DNA from: Rhizobium sp. Q54
GTDB taxonomy: Bacteria > Pseudomonadota > Alphaproteobacteria > SMXS01
NCBI GenBank assembly: GCA_945907245.1
Contig: CAMDTB010000018.1
Coordinates: forward strand, 1-50,542
Direction: 5' to 3'
DNA length: 50,542 nt
The stretch's first letter is position 1; each line of letters begins with the position of its first letter. Made by a program: the position numbers and the translations under genes. The notes below the pieces were generated by a model. The model had not been told where the DNA came from and searched no databases. It saw only the letters and a program-made list of their open reading frames with translations. This document shows positions 7,985 to 17,031 of this stretch, piece after piece.

Positions 7985-8818
7985 CTGAGGATCGCATATT
8001 TCATCATGGCGCACCGGAACGCCGAGCAGCTCGACGCGCTGATCGGGCTGGTGTCCAATCCCACCGACACGATCCTCGTGCATGTGGACGCCAAGGCGGA
8101 TACGTCGGTCCACGACGTCGTCCGCCGCCGCCTGGGCCAGCCCAATCTTCGCATCCTGCCGTCCCGCGGCATGTCCTGGGGCGGATGGAGCCTGGCGCAG
8201 GCCTTGCTCGACGCCTTCGCCGACCTGTGTACCGACCAGCTGGAGTGGGACTATCTGATCAACCTCAGCGGCCAGGACATGCCGTTGCGGTCCGCCGGCG
8301 AGTTGCGCGACTTCCTGTCGCGGCACAACGGCGCCAATTTCATCGACTGCCGGCTGATCGCGGAACTGCCCCAGCCGTTGCGGGGCGTGGTCAAGCGCCG
8401 CTACCAGTGGCTTCGGATCGAGCTGGCACGGGGGCCGCAGCGGCTGCCCGTGCCGATGGCGCCGATCCACCGCGGCCGCGTGAAATATTACGGCTCGCAA
8501 TGGGGGATGCTGAGCCGGGCGTTTTGCGACTGGGCGGCCACGGCCTCGCCCCGCGAAGCCGGCTACGCCACGCTGCCGCTGACGTTCGCGCCCGACGAAC
8601 TGGTGATGCAGCAGATGATCATGGCGAGCCCGTTCCGCGACACGCTGGTGAACGACAACAAGCGCTTCCTGAATTTTGGCGGCACCGCGCATCCGCGTGT
8701 GCTCAGGCTGGCCGACCTGGACGAGATGGACGATTCGGGCGCCCTGTTCGCCCGCAAGTTCGATCCCGCCGTCGATGCGGACGTCATTGCCGCGCTGAGC
8801 GCCCGGTACACGGGCTGA
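7985..8818 (+). CDS. GT14-type beta-1,6-N-acetylglucosaminyltransferase-like protein, probable CTG start
   Basis: A glycosyltransferase of the core-2/I-branching (GT14) family. It has an N-terminal Rossmann strand, the ILVHVDAKAD motif near residue 32, SWGGWSLAQALLDA, and the LINLSGQDMPLRS block that is diagnostic of the family, then the acceptor-side FAPDELVMQQ segment. It would transfer a sugar, usually GlcNAc or xylose, to a glycan. The first ATG in frame (8006) would remove the conserved first strand. Seven codons earlier a CTG (7985) gives the canonical beginning (M)RIAYFIMAHRN, with a G-rich stretch (7974-7979) 5 bases before it. No ATG, GTG or TTG lies between the upstream in-frame stop (7958) and 8006. 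CTG initiation is therefore my best reading, giving 277 residues. Confidence 0.8.
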   Translation: MRIAYFIMAHRNAEQLDALIGLVSNPTDTILVHVDAKADTSVHDVVRRRLGQPNLRILPSRGMSWGGWSLAQALLDAFADLCTDQLEWDYLINLSGQDMPLRSAGELRDFLSRHNGANFIDCRLIAELPQPLRGVVKRRYQWLRIELARGPQRLPVPMAPIHRGRVKYYGSQWGMLSRAFCDWAATASPREAGYATLPLTFAPDELVMQQMIMASPFRDTLVNDNKRFLNFGGTAHPRVLRLADLDEMDDSGALFARKFDPAVDADVIAALSARYTG

Positions 8819-8896
8819 ACCGGTCGCGCCTTGCAATCCGGGAAGCAGCCGCTAAGTTCCGGCAGGATCGGAACAGACAATAGCAGGGAGCGTTTC

Positions 8897-9139
8897 ATGG
8901 CCGATGTCGGCGGTATCGCGGCGGGTCAACTCAAGTCGCTGATCGAGCGGATCGAGCGTCTGGAGGAAGAGAAGAAGGGCCTCGCCGATGATATTCGCGA
9001 CGTCTATGCCGAAGCGAAGGGCAACGGTTTCGACCCCAAGGTCATGCGCCAGGTGATTCGCCTGCGCAAGATGGAGCGGGGCGACCGCCAGGAACTGGAA
9101 GCCCTGCTTGATCTCTATATGAGCGCTATCGAGGGGTGA
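8897..9139 (+). CDS. gapR: GapR family (DUF2312) nucleoid-associated protein
   Basis: An 80-residue protein matching the DUF2312/UPF0335 family, whose Caulobacter member GapR binds overtwisted DNA ahead of replication forks and transcription complexes and assists topoisomerases. The family signature is clear: an N-terminal helix ending [16 protein letters not shown], a central coiled coil with [20 protein letters not shown], and an acidic C-terminal helix. Family members form tetramers that clamp DNA. The ATG at 8897 is preferred over an extended frame because it gives the family length and follows AGGGAG. The stop is 2 bases before the peptidase ATG, so the two genes probably share a transcript. 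Confidence 0.92.
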   Translation: MADVGGIAAGQLKSLIERIERLEEEKKGLADDIRDVYAEAKGNGFDPKVMRQVIRLRKMERGDRQELEALLDLYMSAIEG

Positions 9140-9141
9140 CC

Positions 9142-10920
9142 ATGGCCGAGCCCGCATTCGCCAACTCAGCGCTGCCCGAGTGGGATCTCACGGACCTCTA
9201 CCCCGGACCGGAGTCGCCTGAACTGAAGGCCGCGCTGGCCGAGCTGGAGAAGCGGGCGACGGCGTTCGAGACCGATTTCCAGGGCAAGATCGGCGGCCTG
9301 ACCGGCGACGGCCTGGGCGAGGCGGTCGCCATCTACGAACAGATCGAGGAGCTGGCGGGGCGCATCGGCAGCTATGCGAGCCTTTACTACGTCACCCGGC
9401 TCGACGATCCCGAGACAGCGCGGTTCAGCCAGGGCATCCAGGAGCAGCTGACCGACATCAGCGCGCATCTGCTGTTCTTCACCCTGGAGATCAACCGGAT
9501 CGAGGACGCGGCGTTCGATGCGCTGATGGCCAGCCCGGTGCTGGCCCATTACCGGCCCTGGCTGGACGAGGTTCGGCTGTTCCGCGACCATCAGCTGTCT
9601 GACGAGGCCGAGCACCTGCTGCACGACAAGTCGGTGGCAGGGCGGTCGTCCTGGGCGCGGCTGTTCGACGAGACCATCGCCGGCCTGCGTTTCACCGTCG
9701 ACGGCGAGAGCCTGACCGAGGAGCAGACCCTGGGCCTGCTGTCCGACAAGGATCCGGGCAAGCGCCGCCGCGCCGCCGAGGCGCTGACCGAGGTGTTCGG
9801 AAAGAACATCCGGCTGTTCGCGCTGGTGATGAACACCCTCATCAAAGACAAGGAGGTGGAGGACCGCTGGCGGAAATATCCGACGCCGGCCGCCTCGCGC
9901 CATCTGGCCAACCAGGTGGAGCCGGAGGTCGTCGACGGGCTGGTGAGCGCGGCCCGCGACGCCTATCCGCGGCTGGCGCACCGGTATTATGCGCTCAAGG
10001 CCAAGTGGATGGGCATGGAGCGGCTGAATTTCTGGGACCGCAACGCGCCGCTGCCCGAGCATGACGACGCGCACATTCCGTGGGAGCAGGCCACCTCCAC
10101 TGTGATCGAGGCCTACCGCGCGTTCTCGCCCCGGCTGGCGGACGTGGCGCAGCCGTTCTTCGCCAACGCCTGGATCGACGCGCTGGTGAAGCCGGGCAAG
10201 CAGGGTGGCGCCTTCGCCCATCCGACGGTGCCGTCGGCGCACCCGTACCTGCTGCTGAACTACCAGGGCAAGACCCGCGACGTGACCACGCTGGCCCACG
10301 AACTGGGCCACGGCGTGCACCAGGTGCTGGCCGGGCCGCGCGGCACGCTGATGTCGGGAACGCCGCTGACCCTGGCCGAAACCGCCAGCGTGTTCGGCGA
10401 GATGCTGACCTTCCAGGCCTTGCTCGGCCAGACCACCGATCCTGTGCGCCGCAAGGTGATGCTGGCGTCGAAGGTCGAGGACATGATCAACACGGTGGTG
10501 CGCCAGACCGCGTTCCACACCTTCGAGGAAAAGGTCCACGCCGAGCGCCGGACCGGCGAGCTGACGCCGCAGCGGCTGGGCGAAATCTGGCTGGGCGTGC
10601 AGGGCGACAGCCTGGGCCCGGCGATCGAGCTGACCGAGGCGTACCGCGACTACTGGTGCTACATCCCGCACTTCATCCACACCCCGTTCTATGTCTACGC
10701 CTACGCCTTCGGCGACTGCCTGGTGAACTCGCTTTACGCGGTCTACCAGCAGCAGCCCGCCGGCTTCGAGGACAAGTATCTCGACATGCTGCGCGCGGGC
10801 GGCACCAAGCGGCACAAGGAGCTGCTGGCGCCCTTCGGACTCGATGCGTCGGACCCCTCGTTCTGGCAGAAGGGTTTGTCGGTGATTTCTGGTATGATCG
10901 ACGAACTGGAATCGCTGTAG
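9142..10920 (+). CDS. pepF: M3-family oligoendopeptidase F
   Basis: A 592-residue zinc metallopeptidase of the M3B oligoendopeptidase F type, which cleaves short peptides in the cytoplasm. The zinc motif HELGH is at residues 386-390, within TTLAHELGHGVHQVL, and the third ligand is expected in the downstream LAETASVFGEM helix. The substrate-binding C-terminal part includes FIHTPFYVYAYAFGDCLV, characteristic of PepF. A GTG at 9136 overlapping the gapR stop is an alternative start, adding two residues; ATG 9142 is used here. It follows gapR by 2 bases and is followed by the unknown gene at 10930 after 9 bases, forming an apparent three-gene operon. Confidence 0.93.
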   Translation: MAEPAFANSALPEWDLTDLYPGPESPELKAALAELEKRATAFETDFQGKIGGLTGDGLGEAVAIYEQIEELAGRIGSYASLYYVTRLDDPETARFSQGIQEQLTDISAHLLFFTLEINRIEDAAFDALMASPVLAHYRPWLDEVRLFRDHQLSDEAEHLLHDKSVAGRSSWARLFDETIAGLRFTVDGESLTEEQTLGLLSDKDPGKRRRAAEALTEVFGKNIRLFALVMNTLIKDKEVEDRWRKYPTPAASRHLANQVEPEVVDGLVSAARDAYPRLAHRYYALKAKWMGMERLNFWDRNAPLPEHDDAHIPWEQATSTVIEAYRAFSPRLADVAQPFFANAWIDALVKPGKQGGAFAHPTVPSAHPYLLLNYQGKTRDVTTLAHELGHGVHQVLAGPRGTLMSGTPLTLAETASVFGEMLTFQALLGQTTDPVRRKVMLASKVEDMINTVVRQTAFHTFEEKVHAERRTGELTPQRLGEIWLGVQGDSLGPAIELTEAYRDYWCYIPHFIHTPFYVYAYAFGDCLVNSLYAVYQQQPAGFEDKYLDMLRAGGTKRHKELLAPFGLDASDPSFWQKGLSVISGMIDELESL

Positions 10921-10929
10921 GAGCGGATC

Positions 10930-11904
10930 GTGGCCCGGGTTTCCACGAAGCGGATCGGACGGACGCTGCGGACCTGGTGGATGCGTTTCCGCCAGTGCTA
11001 CATGCCCGTTTCGGCCTCGAACGCGAAGACCTACCGGGAAGACTCCAAGGCGGAATTCGTGGCCATGAACCGGCTGACGCCGGTCCTGGCCGAAGCGGGC
11101 GCCGCCTATCTGGGACTGCTCGAACGCCAGGCCTCGGACAGCGCGGCCGACAACGCCCTGATAGAGGCGGCATCGACTGCGGGCGCCGCGTCGCGGGCGC
11201 TCAGGCTCATCCCCGAGCCGACGCTGCGCAACGCCCAGCGCCAGGAGTACCTGTCCGGCGTGTTCGCCTATGCCGAGACGCTGATCGCGGCCACCGAGCG
11301 CCAGGTCATCATATCGCGCCAGCTCCGCACGGCCCGGGCGAAGAAGGACCTGGCCGCCGAACTTCTGCTCGCCGCCGCCCAGGATCAGCTGCTGATCGAC
11401 CTGCTGGCGCGCGAGAACGTGTTCCAGCACGCCGCGGCCGACGCGATCCGCACCGCCAACCCGCAATATTTCCTGACCCGGGCGCGGGCCGAGCTCAATA
11501 CCGCCATGATCCATCTGCTGGAGCGGCCCGACACCGCCAGCCAGCCGCTGCCGCCGGCCCGTCTGGCCGCCGCGCGCCGGTCCATCGACAAGGCCGAGGG
11601 CCTGCTGCGCAAGGCGACGGCGTCGGCGCCGCGCTACTATGACTGGCTGCGCCGGCACGAGGATCCCAGCGGAATCGCCAACACCGCGCCCATGCGCACC
11701 GCCATGGGCGCGCTGAAGAAGGGGCTGGAGGAAAGCATCGCTACCGAGCGCGCGATCGCCTCGGGGGCGCGCGCCTTGGCCGACGCGGTGGATGGCGCCC
11801 CGTCGCTGGCGATGCGGCTGGGCCACGGCCCTCATCCCCATGCGACCATCGCCGGCCTGGTTGTCAGGCGGCTCGGGCCCGCGCAGTCCGTGCGGAAATC
11901 ATAA
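10930..11904 (+). CDS. Alpha-helical protein of unknown function
   Basis: A 324-residue protein with no family I recognise. The first 20 residues are strongly basic and Trp-rich (RIGRTLRTWWMRFRQ), without a cleavable signal or clear membrane segment. The remainder is almost entirely predicted helix, rich in Ala, Leu, Glu and Arg, with repeated helical hairpins resembling a solenoid or four-helix bundle. Initiation is at GTG 10930, preceded by AGGAGCGG. The 9-base gap to pepF indicates co-transcription. High Ala/Arg content and good third-position GC support real coding. It could be a scaffold or phasin-like protein, but that is a guess. Confidence 0.65.
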   Translation: MARVSTKRIGRTLRTWWMRFRQCYMPVSASNAKTYREDSKAEFVAMNRLTPVLAEAGAAYLGLLERQASDSAADNALIEAASTAGAASRALRLIPEPTLRNAQRQEYLSGVFAYAETLIAATERQVIISRQLRTARAKKDLAAELLLAAAQDQLLIDLLARENVFQHAAADAIRTANPQYFLTRARAELNTAMIHLLERPDTASQPLPPARLAAARRSIDKAEGLLRKATASAPRYYDWLRRHEDPSGIANTAPMRTAMGALKKGLEESIATERAIASGARALADAVDGAPSLAMRLGHGPHPHATIAGLVVRRLGPAQSVRKS

Positions 11905-11935
11905 AGTCACGTGCGCTTGTACGCTGCGTCGATTG

Positions 11936-11963
11936 TTGCGGTGCAGTGATCGTCTGCTATAGT
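11936..11963 (+). promoter_or_regulatory. Probable promoter of the pnt operon
   Basis: TTGCGG (11936-11941), a 16-base spacer and TATAGT (11958-11963) lie about 50 bases before pntAA. The -10 element is good and the -35 moderate. Transcription would begin near 11970. Confidence 0.5.
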
Positions 11964-12012
11964 CCGGCCCAACGATAAGCATCGCCAAAAAACGGCATAA
12001 CGGGACGTTTTC

Positions 12013-13158
12013 ATGAAAATCGCTGTACCCAAGGAACGGCGTCCGCACGAGCGCCGCGTCGCGGTCTCGCCGGACACCGTCAAGAAACTCAAGGGCCTGG
12101 GCTTCGACGTGGTCGTCGAATCCGGCGCCGGCGACGCCGCCGCCATGCCCGACAGACTGTTCTCCGACGCCGGCGCGACCATCGCGCCGGATGCGGCGTC
12201 CACCTATGCGGACGCGGATGTCATCTTCAAGATCCAGCGCCCGCTGCGCGCCGGCGAAGGCGACGTGGACGAGTTCAGCCTGATCAAGCGCGGCGCCTAT
12301 CTGGTCGCCTCGCTGACGCCCTACCAGGACCTGGACGGCGTGAAGGCCTATGCGGCCGCCGGCATCAACGCCATGGCCATGGAGCTGATGCCGCGCATCA
12401 CCCGCGCCCAGTCCATGGACATCCTGAGCTCGCAGAACAACCTGGCCGGCTACAAGGCCGTCGTCGAGGCGGCGGACCATTACAACCGCGCCATGCCGAT
12501 GATGATGACCGCGGCCGGCACCGTGGCGCCCGCCAAGGTGATGATCTTCGGCGCCGGCGTCGCCGGCCTGCAGGCGGTCGCCACCGCCAAGCGCATGGGC
12601 GCCATCGTCAGCGCCACCGACGTGCGGCCCGCCACCAAGGAGCAGGTGGAATCGCTGGGCGGCAAGTTCCTGATGGTCGAGGACGAGGAGTCCAAGGCCG
12701 CGGAGACCGCCGCCGGCTACGCCAAGGAAATGAGCGACGCCTACAAGGCCAAGCAGGCCCAGCTGATCGCCGACACCATCGCCAAGCAGGACATCGCCAT
12801 CACCACGGCGCTGATTCCCGGCCGTCCGGCGCCCAAGCTGATCGACGACGCCATGGTCGCGTCCATGAAGCCGGGCTCGGTGATCTACGACCTGGCGGCC
12901 GAAACCGGGGGAAACTGCACGCTGACCGTGCCGGGCGAGGTGGTGGTGCGCAACGACGTGACCATCATCGGCTACTTCAACGTGCCCAGCCGCATTCCGG
13001 TGGACGCGTCGAACCTGTTCGCCAAGAACCTGCTGAACTTCATCACGCCCCACATCAAGGACGGCGCCCTGTCGTTCGCCTGGGACGACGAGACGGTGGC
13101 CGGCATCCTGCTGACGCGCGACGGCCAGATCGTCCATCCGCAATTCACCGGAGCCTGA
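12013..13158 (+). CDS. pntAA: NAD(P) transhydrogenase subunit alpha part 1
   Basis: A 381-residue cytoplasmic NAD(H)-binding domain (dI) of proton-translocating transhydrogenase, which passes hydride between NADH and NADP+. It opens with [20 protein letters not shown] and contains the nucleotide fold [22 protein letters not shown]. It also has [17 protein letters not shown] and the conserved [10 protein letters not shown] segment. The split of the alpha subunit into a soluble part and a separate small membrane part is the arrangement of Rhodospirillum rubrum and many relatives. It is the first gene of a tight operon, ending 2 bases before pntAB. Confidence 0.96.
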   Translation: MKIAVPKERRPHERRVAVSPDTVKKLKGLGFDVVVESGAGDAAAMPDRLFSDAGATIAPDAASTYADADVIFKIQRPLRAGEGDVDEFSLIKRGAYLVASLTPYQDLDGVKAYAAAGINAMAMELMPRITRAQSMDILSSQNNLAGYKAVVEAADHYNRAMPMMMTAAGTVAPAKVMIFGAGVAGLQAVATAKRMGAIVSATDVRPATKEQVESLGGKFLMVEDEESKAAETAAGYAKEMSDAYKAKQAQLIADTIAKQDIAITTALIPGRPAPKLIDDAMVASMKPGSVIYDLAAETGGNCTLTVPGEVVVRNDVTIIGYFNVPSRIPVDASNLFAKNLLNFITPHIKDGALSFAWDDETVAGILLTRDGQIVHPQFTGA

Positions 13159-13160
13159 TC

Positions 13161-13490
13161 ATGGAACACGCTGTCGTTAGCCCCGTCGTCTTCGAGCTGG
13201 CCATCTTCGTGCTGGCGATCTTCGTCGGCTACTACGTGGTCTGGAGCGTCACGCCCGCCCTGCACACGCCGCTGATGGCGGTCACCAACGCCATCTCGTC
13301 GGTGATCGTGGTCGGCGCGCTGATCGCCGTGGGCGTGCAGGTGCCCGAGATGGCCGCCGACCTGGCCAAGATGACCTGGACGTCGAAGATCCTCGGCTTC
13401 CTCGCCCTGATCATGGCCTCGGTCAACATCTTCGGCGGCTTCCTCGTCACCCAGCGCATGCTGGCCATGTACAAGAAAAAAGAAAAGTAA
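13161..13490 (+). CDS. pntAB: NAD(P) transhydrogenase subunit alpha part 2 (membrane)
   Basis: A 109-residue integral membrane protein forming the first part of the proton-conducting dII domain. Three to four hydrophobic segments are visible: [32 protein letters not shown] and [20 protein letters not shown]. It ends in the cytoplasmic tail MYKKKEK. The motif [12 protein letters not shown] and the segment [13 protein letters not shown] are strongly conserved among PntAB proteins. It lies 2 bases after pntAA and 12 before pntB. In E. coli this segment is fused to PntA, so the separate gene is a lineage feature, not a defect. Confidence 0.95.
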   Translation: MEHAVVSPVVFELAIFVLAIFVGYYVVWSVTPALHTPLMAVTNAISSVIVVGALIAVGVQVPEMAADLAKMTWTSKILGFLALIMASVNIFGGFLVTQRMLAMYKKKEK

Positions 13491-13502
13491 GGGGCCGGGG
13501 AA

Positions 13503-14909
13503 ATGTCCGCGAACATAACCGCTATCCTCTATCTCGTCGCCGGCGTGCTGTTCATCCTGGCGCTGCGCGGCTTGTCGTCGCCGGTCACCTCGCGCCGTGG
13601 CAACACCATGGGCATGGTCGGCATGGCGATCGCCATCGGCACGACCCTGGCCAATGTGGCGGCCCACGGCGTCGATCCGGCGACCATCGGCCTGATCATC
13701 GCCGGCCTCGCCATCGGCGGCGGCATCGGCGCGGTGATCGCCCGCAAGGTGGCGATGACCGCCATGCCGCAGCTGGTCGCCGCGTTCCACAGCCTGGTCG
13801 GCCTCGCGGCCGTGATGGTGGCCGCCAGCGCGTTCTACTCTCCCGAGGCCTTCGGCATCCTGGCCGACGACGGCATGATCAAGACCGCCAGTCTGGTCGA
13901 GATGTCGCTCGGCATCGCCATCGGCGCCGTGACCTTCACCGGCTCGGTGATCGCCTTCACCAAGCTGCAGGGCCTGGTTTCGGGCGCACCCGTGGTGTTC
14001 CCCGGCCAGCACCTGCTGAATGCGCTGCTGGGCATCATCCTGGTGCTGCTGATCATCTATTTCTGCGTCGCGCAGGAAGCCTGGGTGCTGTGGGCCATCG
14101 CCGGCCTGTCGCTGGTCATCGGCATCACCCTGATCATCCCGATCGGCGGCGCCGACATGCCGGTCGTCGTGTCCATGCTGAACTCCTATTCGGGCTGGGC
14201 GGCCGCGGGCATCGGCTTCACCCTGTCGAACACCGCGCTGATCATCACCGGCGCGCTGGTGGGCAGCTCGGGCGCGATCCTGAGCTACATCATGTGCAAG
14301 GCCATGAACCGCTCGTTCTTCAGCGTCATCCTCGGCGGCTTCGGCGGCGAGGCGGGCACCGGCGCGACCGGTGTGGTCGAGACCCGTCCGGTCAAGCGCG
14401 GCTCGGCCGAGGACGCGGCCTTCATCATGAAGAACGCCGGCTCGATCATCATCGTGCCCGGCTACGGCATGGCCGTCGCCCAGGCGCAGCACGCGCTGAA
14501 GGAGATGGCCGAGGAGCTGAAGAAGGAAGGCGTCGTCGTCAAATACGCCATCCATCCGGTCGCCGGCCGCATGCCCGGCCATATGAACGTGCTGCTGGCG
14601 GAAGCCAACGTGCCCTATGACGAGGTGTTCGAGCTCGAGGACATCAACTCGTCGTTCAGCCAGGCCGACGTGGCCTTCGTCATCGGCGCCAACGACGTCA
14701 CCAACCCGGCGGCCAAGACCGACAAGACCAGCCCGATCTACGGCATGCCGGTGCTGGACGTGGAGAACGCGAAAACCGTGCTGTTCATCAAGCGCGGCAT
14801 GGCGGCCGGTTACGCCGGCGTCGAGAACGAGCTGTTCTTCCGCGACAACACCATGATGCTGTTCGGCGACGCCAAGAAGATGGTCGAAGAGATCGTCAAG
14901 TCGCTGTAA
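13503..14909 (+). CDS. pntB: NAD(P) transhydrogenase subunit beta
   Basis: A 468-residue subunit with about eight to nine membrane helices (residues 5-260) forming the rest of the proton path, followed by the soluble NADP(H)-binding dIII domain. The latter is shown by VPGYGMAVAQAQHAL, YAIHPVAGRMPGHMNVLLAE and VIGANDVTNPAAKTD, all hallmark sequences. Together with PntAA and PntAB it makes NADPH at the expense of the proton gradient. The gene ends shortly before a strong terminator (14930-14957). Confidence 0.97.
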   Translation: MSANITAILYLVAGVLFILALRGLSSPVTSRRGNTMGMVGMAIAIGTTLANVAAHGVDPATIGLIIAGLAIGGGIGAVIARKVAMTAMPQLVAAFHSLVGLAAVMVAASAFYSPEAFGILADDGMIKTASLVEMSLGIAIGAVTFTGSVIAFTKLQGLVSGAPVVFPGQHLLNALLGIILVLLIIYFCVAQEAWVLWAIAGLSLVIGITLIIPIGGADMPVVVSMLNSYSGWAAAGIGFTLSNTALIITGALVGSSGAILSYIMCKAMNRSFFSVILGGFGGEAGTGATGVVETRPVKRGSAEDAAFIMKNAGSIIIVPGYGMAVAQAQHALKEMAEELKKEGVVVKYAIHPVAGRMPGHMNVLLAEANVPYDEVFELEDINSSFSQADVAFVIGANDVTNPAAKTDKTSPIYGMPVLDVENAKTVLFIKRGMAAGYAGVENELFFRDNTMMLFGDAKKMVEEIVKSL

Positions 14910-14929
14910 GGCGCACCGCAAGCAGTTCG

Positions 14930-14957
14930 AAAAGGCCGCCTCTAGCGGCCTTTTCTT
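14930..14957 (+). terminator. Terminator of the pnt operon
   Basis: AAAGGCCGC (14931-14939), a 5-base loop and GCGGCCTTT (14945-14953) form a 9-bp stem running into TCTTTT. Adenines on the left side could let it act in both directions, for the opposing small gene at 15014. Confidence 0.85.
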
Positions 14958-15013
14958 TTGGCACTGAGCGGTTGCAATCCGCTGCGCCGCCGTCTGCTAC
15001 GGGTGGGAAGAGG

Positions 15014-15301
15014 TCATTGCTTTAAAACTGATAGGACCCATCCGATTAAAATTAGCACCGGAAAGAAAAGAAGAGGACCCGCCAGCCCGAACCAATAAAG
15101 CCAAAACCGAACTGGAGCCTCCGAACGAAAAGGTGGCCACCACTCGCCTGATCGACTTTTCCGCCTGGGCCAGAGTTTTCCAGTCCATATTGCTGTTACA
15201 AGCATTCCTGCGTTGCAAAGCAAACCGACCAAAAAGACGGCGGTCCAGAGGACACCGAGTGCGGTCCAGAGGTAGCTGAGCAATGCGGAGATTGAGGTCA
15301 T
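15014..15301 (-). CDS. Small two-helix membrane protein in a more AT-rich stretch
   Basis: A 95-residue hypothetical membrane protein. Two long hydrophobic segments are visible, about residues 8-37 (ending LLCNAGMLVTAIW) and 66-92 (FWLYWFGLAGPLLFFPVLIL), joined by a basic, Trp-rich loop (RRKSRSGEWWPP). I do not recognise the family. The region 15000-15460 is visibly lower in G+C than its surroundings and has weaker codon bias, which suggests recent acquisition. An overlapping frame (14997-15395) is a shadow, as it lacks the hydrophobic pattern. The start context is only moderate. Confidence 0.6.
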   Translation of the reverse strand: MTSISALLSYLWTALGVLWTAVFLVGLLCNAGMLVTAIWTGKLWPRRKSRSGEWWPPFRSEAPVRFWLYWFGLAGPLLFFPVLILIGWVLSVLKQ

Positions 15302-15462
15302 TGGCGAATCTAAGTCGAAATCTTGATCGCAAGCAACCGAAGGGAGCGCGCTGTCTCAGTCTGAAACGGGTCGATGGCAGACACCTGCGGTGCAACGTTG
15401 TGTAAACCCAGAATGGCCATTTTCTTTTGTCTCGGCTTGCAATCGCATGCTACCAAACCGCC

Positions 15463-15528
15463 ATGATGAAGCGCCCCAACACCATCCTGTGGATTATTCC
15501 CGGTCTCCGCGACCGGGGCGGTGCCTGA
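15463..15528 (+). CDS. Possible 21-residue leader peptide upstream of the DMT transporter
   Basis: A short open frame, MMKRPNTILWIIPGLRDRGGA, ends 82 bases before the transporter start. Its second half contains a perfect hairpin, CCCGGTC (15499-15505), a 5-base loop and GACCGGG (15511-15517), so ribosome progress could affect RNA folding. There is no strong Shine-Dalgarno sequence and no run of one regulatory codon, and translation is unproven. It may be chance. Confidence 0.25.
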   Translation: MMKRPNTILWIIPGLRDRGGA

Positions 15529-15610
15529 TTCAGCATCCCGACCGGCCGCGCGAACGACGCGCCGCCGGTTTCCCGTGAACGCGATCGCTCCCATTGCAAG
15601 GAAAGATCGC

Positions 15611-16543
15611 ATGACAAGCCAGACAGTCCCCCCATCCGCGCCGGCGCCGCGCCTGCTGATCGGCTATGCCCTGGGCGCGCTCGGCTCGGTCCTGTTCGCC
15701 ACCAAGGGCGTCGCCATCAAGCTGGCCTATGCCGAGGGCGTCGATACCGAGACCCTGTTGGCGCTGCGCATGCTGCTGTCGCTGCCGTTCTACCTGGTGG
15801 TCGGCGCCGTATCTCTGCGCGGCCGGGCCGCGGGCGGGGCCGAGCCGCTCGGCCGGAGCCTGGTGGCAAAGGCCGGTTTGGTCGGCATCCTCAGCTACTG
15901 GTTCGCCAGCTACACCGACTTCCTCGGGCTGAACTACATCTCGGCCCAGCTCGAGCGGCTGATCCTGTTCACCTATCCGTTGTTCACGGTGCTGTTCGGC
16001 GCGCTGCTGTTCCGCCAGCATGTGCGGCCCCGGGCGCTGTTCGCCTTCGTGTTCTCCTATGCGGGGCTGGCGCTGATCTTCGCCGGCGCGCCGGCCGGCA
16101 GCGGTGATTCGCTGCTGATCGGCGCGAGCCTCGTCATCGCCTCGGCCATCGCCTTCGCGCTCTACCAGCTGCTGGCCAAGCCGCTGATCGGCCGCATCGG
16201 CCCCAGCCTGTTCACCTGCATCGCCATGAGCGCCGCGTCCATCGTGGTGGTCGCGCAGTTCCTGCTGACCCATCCGGTCGGCGCGCTGGCGGTGTCGCCC
16301 AATGCGTTCGCCTGCTCGCTGTTCCTCGCCATCGGCGCCACGGTGATCCCGTCATTCCTGATGAACGCGGCGCTGCACCGCATCTCGGCCCAGGCCAACG
16401 CGGTGATCGGCACGCTCAGCCCCATCGCCACGATCGCGCTGGCGGCCGCGATCCTGGGCGAGGTGATGACCGGCACCGAATGGATCGGCGCGGTGCTGAT
16501 CATCGCTGGCGTCGGCTGGTTTACGCTTATGGAGCGGCGGTGA
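15611..16543 (+). CDS. EamA/DMT-family transporter
   Basis: A 310-residue inner-membrane protein with about ten helices made of two EamA repeats. The first half carries GSVLFATKGVAIKLAYAEGV and the second ALVIASAIAFALYQLLAKPL-like sequence, ending with the typical AAILGEVMTGTEWIGAVLII. Drug/metabolite exporters of this type excrete amino acids or other small metabolites; the substrate here is unknown. The ATG at 15611 follows AAGGAAAG at good spacing; an open extension to 15521 is polar and not membrane-like, so it is rejected. A terminator follows at 16631. Confidence 0.9.
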   Translation: MTSQTVPPSAPAPRLLIGYALGALGSVLFATKGVAIKLAYAEGVDTETLLALRMLLSLPFYLVVGAVSLRGRAAGGAEPLGRSLVAKAGLVGILSYWFASYTDFLGLNYISAQLERLILFTYPLFTVLFGALLFRQHVRPRALFAFVFSYAGLALIFAGAPAGSGDSLLIGASLVIASAIAFALYQLLAKPLIGRIGPSLFTCIAMSAASIVVVAQFLLTHPVGALAVSPNAFACSLFLAIGATVIPSFLMNAALHRISAQANAVIGTLSPIATIALAAAILGEVMTGTEWIGAVLIIAGVGWFTLMERR

Positions 16544-16630
16544 GAGCCGCCGTGAAAAATGAACTGAACCGCGAACGCCGCAAACGCGGAATGCCCGCGA
16601 TCAAATAGCCCACAACCCCTAGAAACACGA

Positions 16631-16655
16631 AAGCCGCCCAGCGGGCGGCTTTTCG
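16631..16655. terminator. Bidirectional terminator between the DMT gene and rpsU
   Basis: AAGCCGCCC (16631-16639), loop AGC and GGGCGGCTT (16643-16651) form a perfect 9-bp stem, with A residues before and T residues after. It sits between two convergent genes and can serve both. Confidence 0.88.
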
Positions 16656-16675
16656 ATCCGGTATCGGCGTGAAAC

Positions 16676-16882
16676 TTATACGCCGCCGTCGCGTTCGGCG
16701 CGCTTGCGTTCCAGCTTGCGGGCCCGGCGGATCGCCGTGGCATGCTCGCGGGCGCGGCGCTCGGACGGCTTTTCGTAGAAACGGCGGAGCTTCATTTCCC
16801 GGTAGATACCCTCGCGCTGCATCTTCTTCTTCAGAGCGCGCAGCGCCTGATCGACGTTGTTGTCACGAACGGAAACCTGCAC
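16676..16882 (-). CDS. rpsU: 30S ribosomal protein S21
   Basis: A 68-residue basic protein: (M)[20 protein letters not shown] followed by the arginine-rich tail [19 protein letters not shown], the standard S21. S21 contacts the anti-Shine-Dalgarno region of 16S rRNA and aids initiation. The start is GTG at 16882 behind AGGAGAG; the longer open frame to 16972 is not S21-like. It is divergent from coq9, a neighbour pair common in alphaproteobacteria. Confidence 0.95.
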   Translation of the reverse strand: MQVSVRDNNVDQALRALKKKMQREGIYREMKLRRFYEKPSERRAREHATAIRRARKLERKRAERDGGV

Positions 16883-17031
16883 GTTCTCTCCTGTTGTTGA
16901 TGTCACCGTACGGTAGACATATAGCTGTATCGCCAGCGTGTTCCAGCCAGCAAGTTGGCGCGTGTTTATCACTTCGTCTCCGGCTTGTGAAGCCCTTTGA
17001 CCGCGCGGGACGCAGCACCCATATTGAAACC

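Noticed and set aside
9166-11841. Very long minus-strand open frame (891 codons) opposite pepF
   Set aside because: It is antisense to clearly conserved PepF and an apparent operon partner; its product is His/Gly/Arg-rich low-quality sequence, as expected from the complement of high-GC codons.
12972-14921. 649-codon minus-strand frame opposite pntB
   Set aside because: Shadow of the transhydrogenase genes; composition dominated by Asp, His, Gly and Arg without domains.
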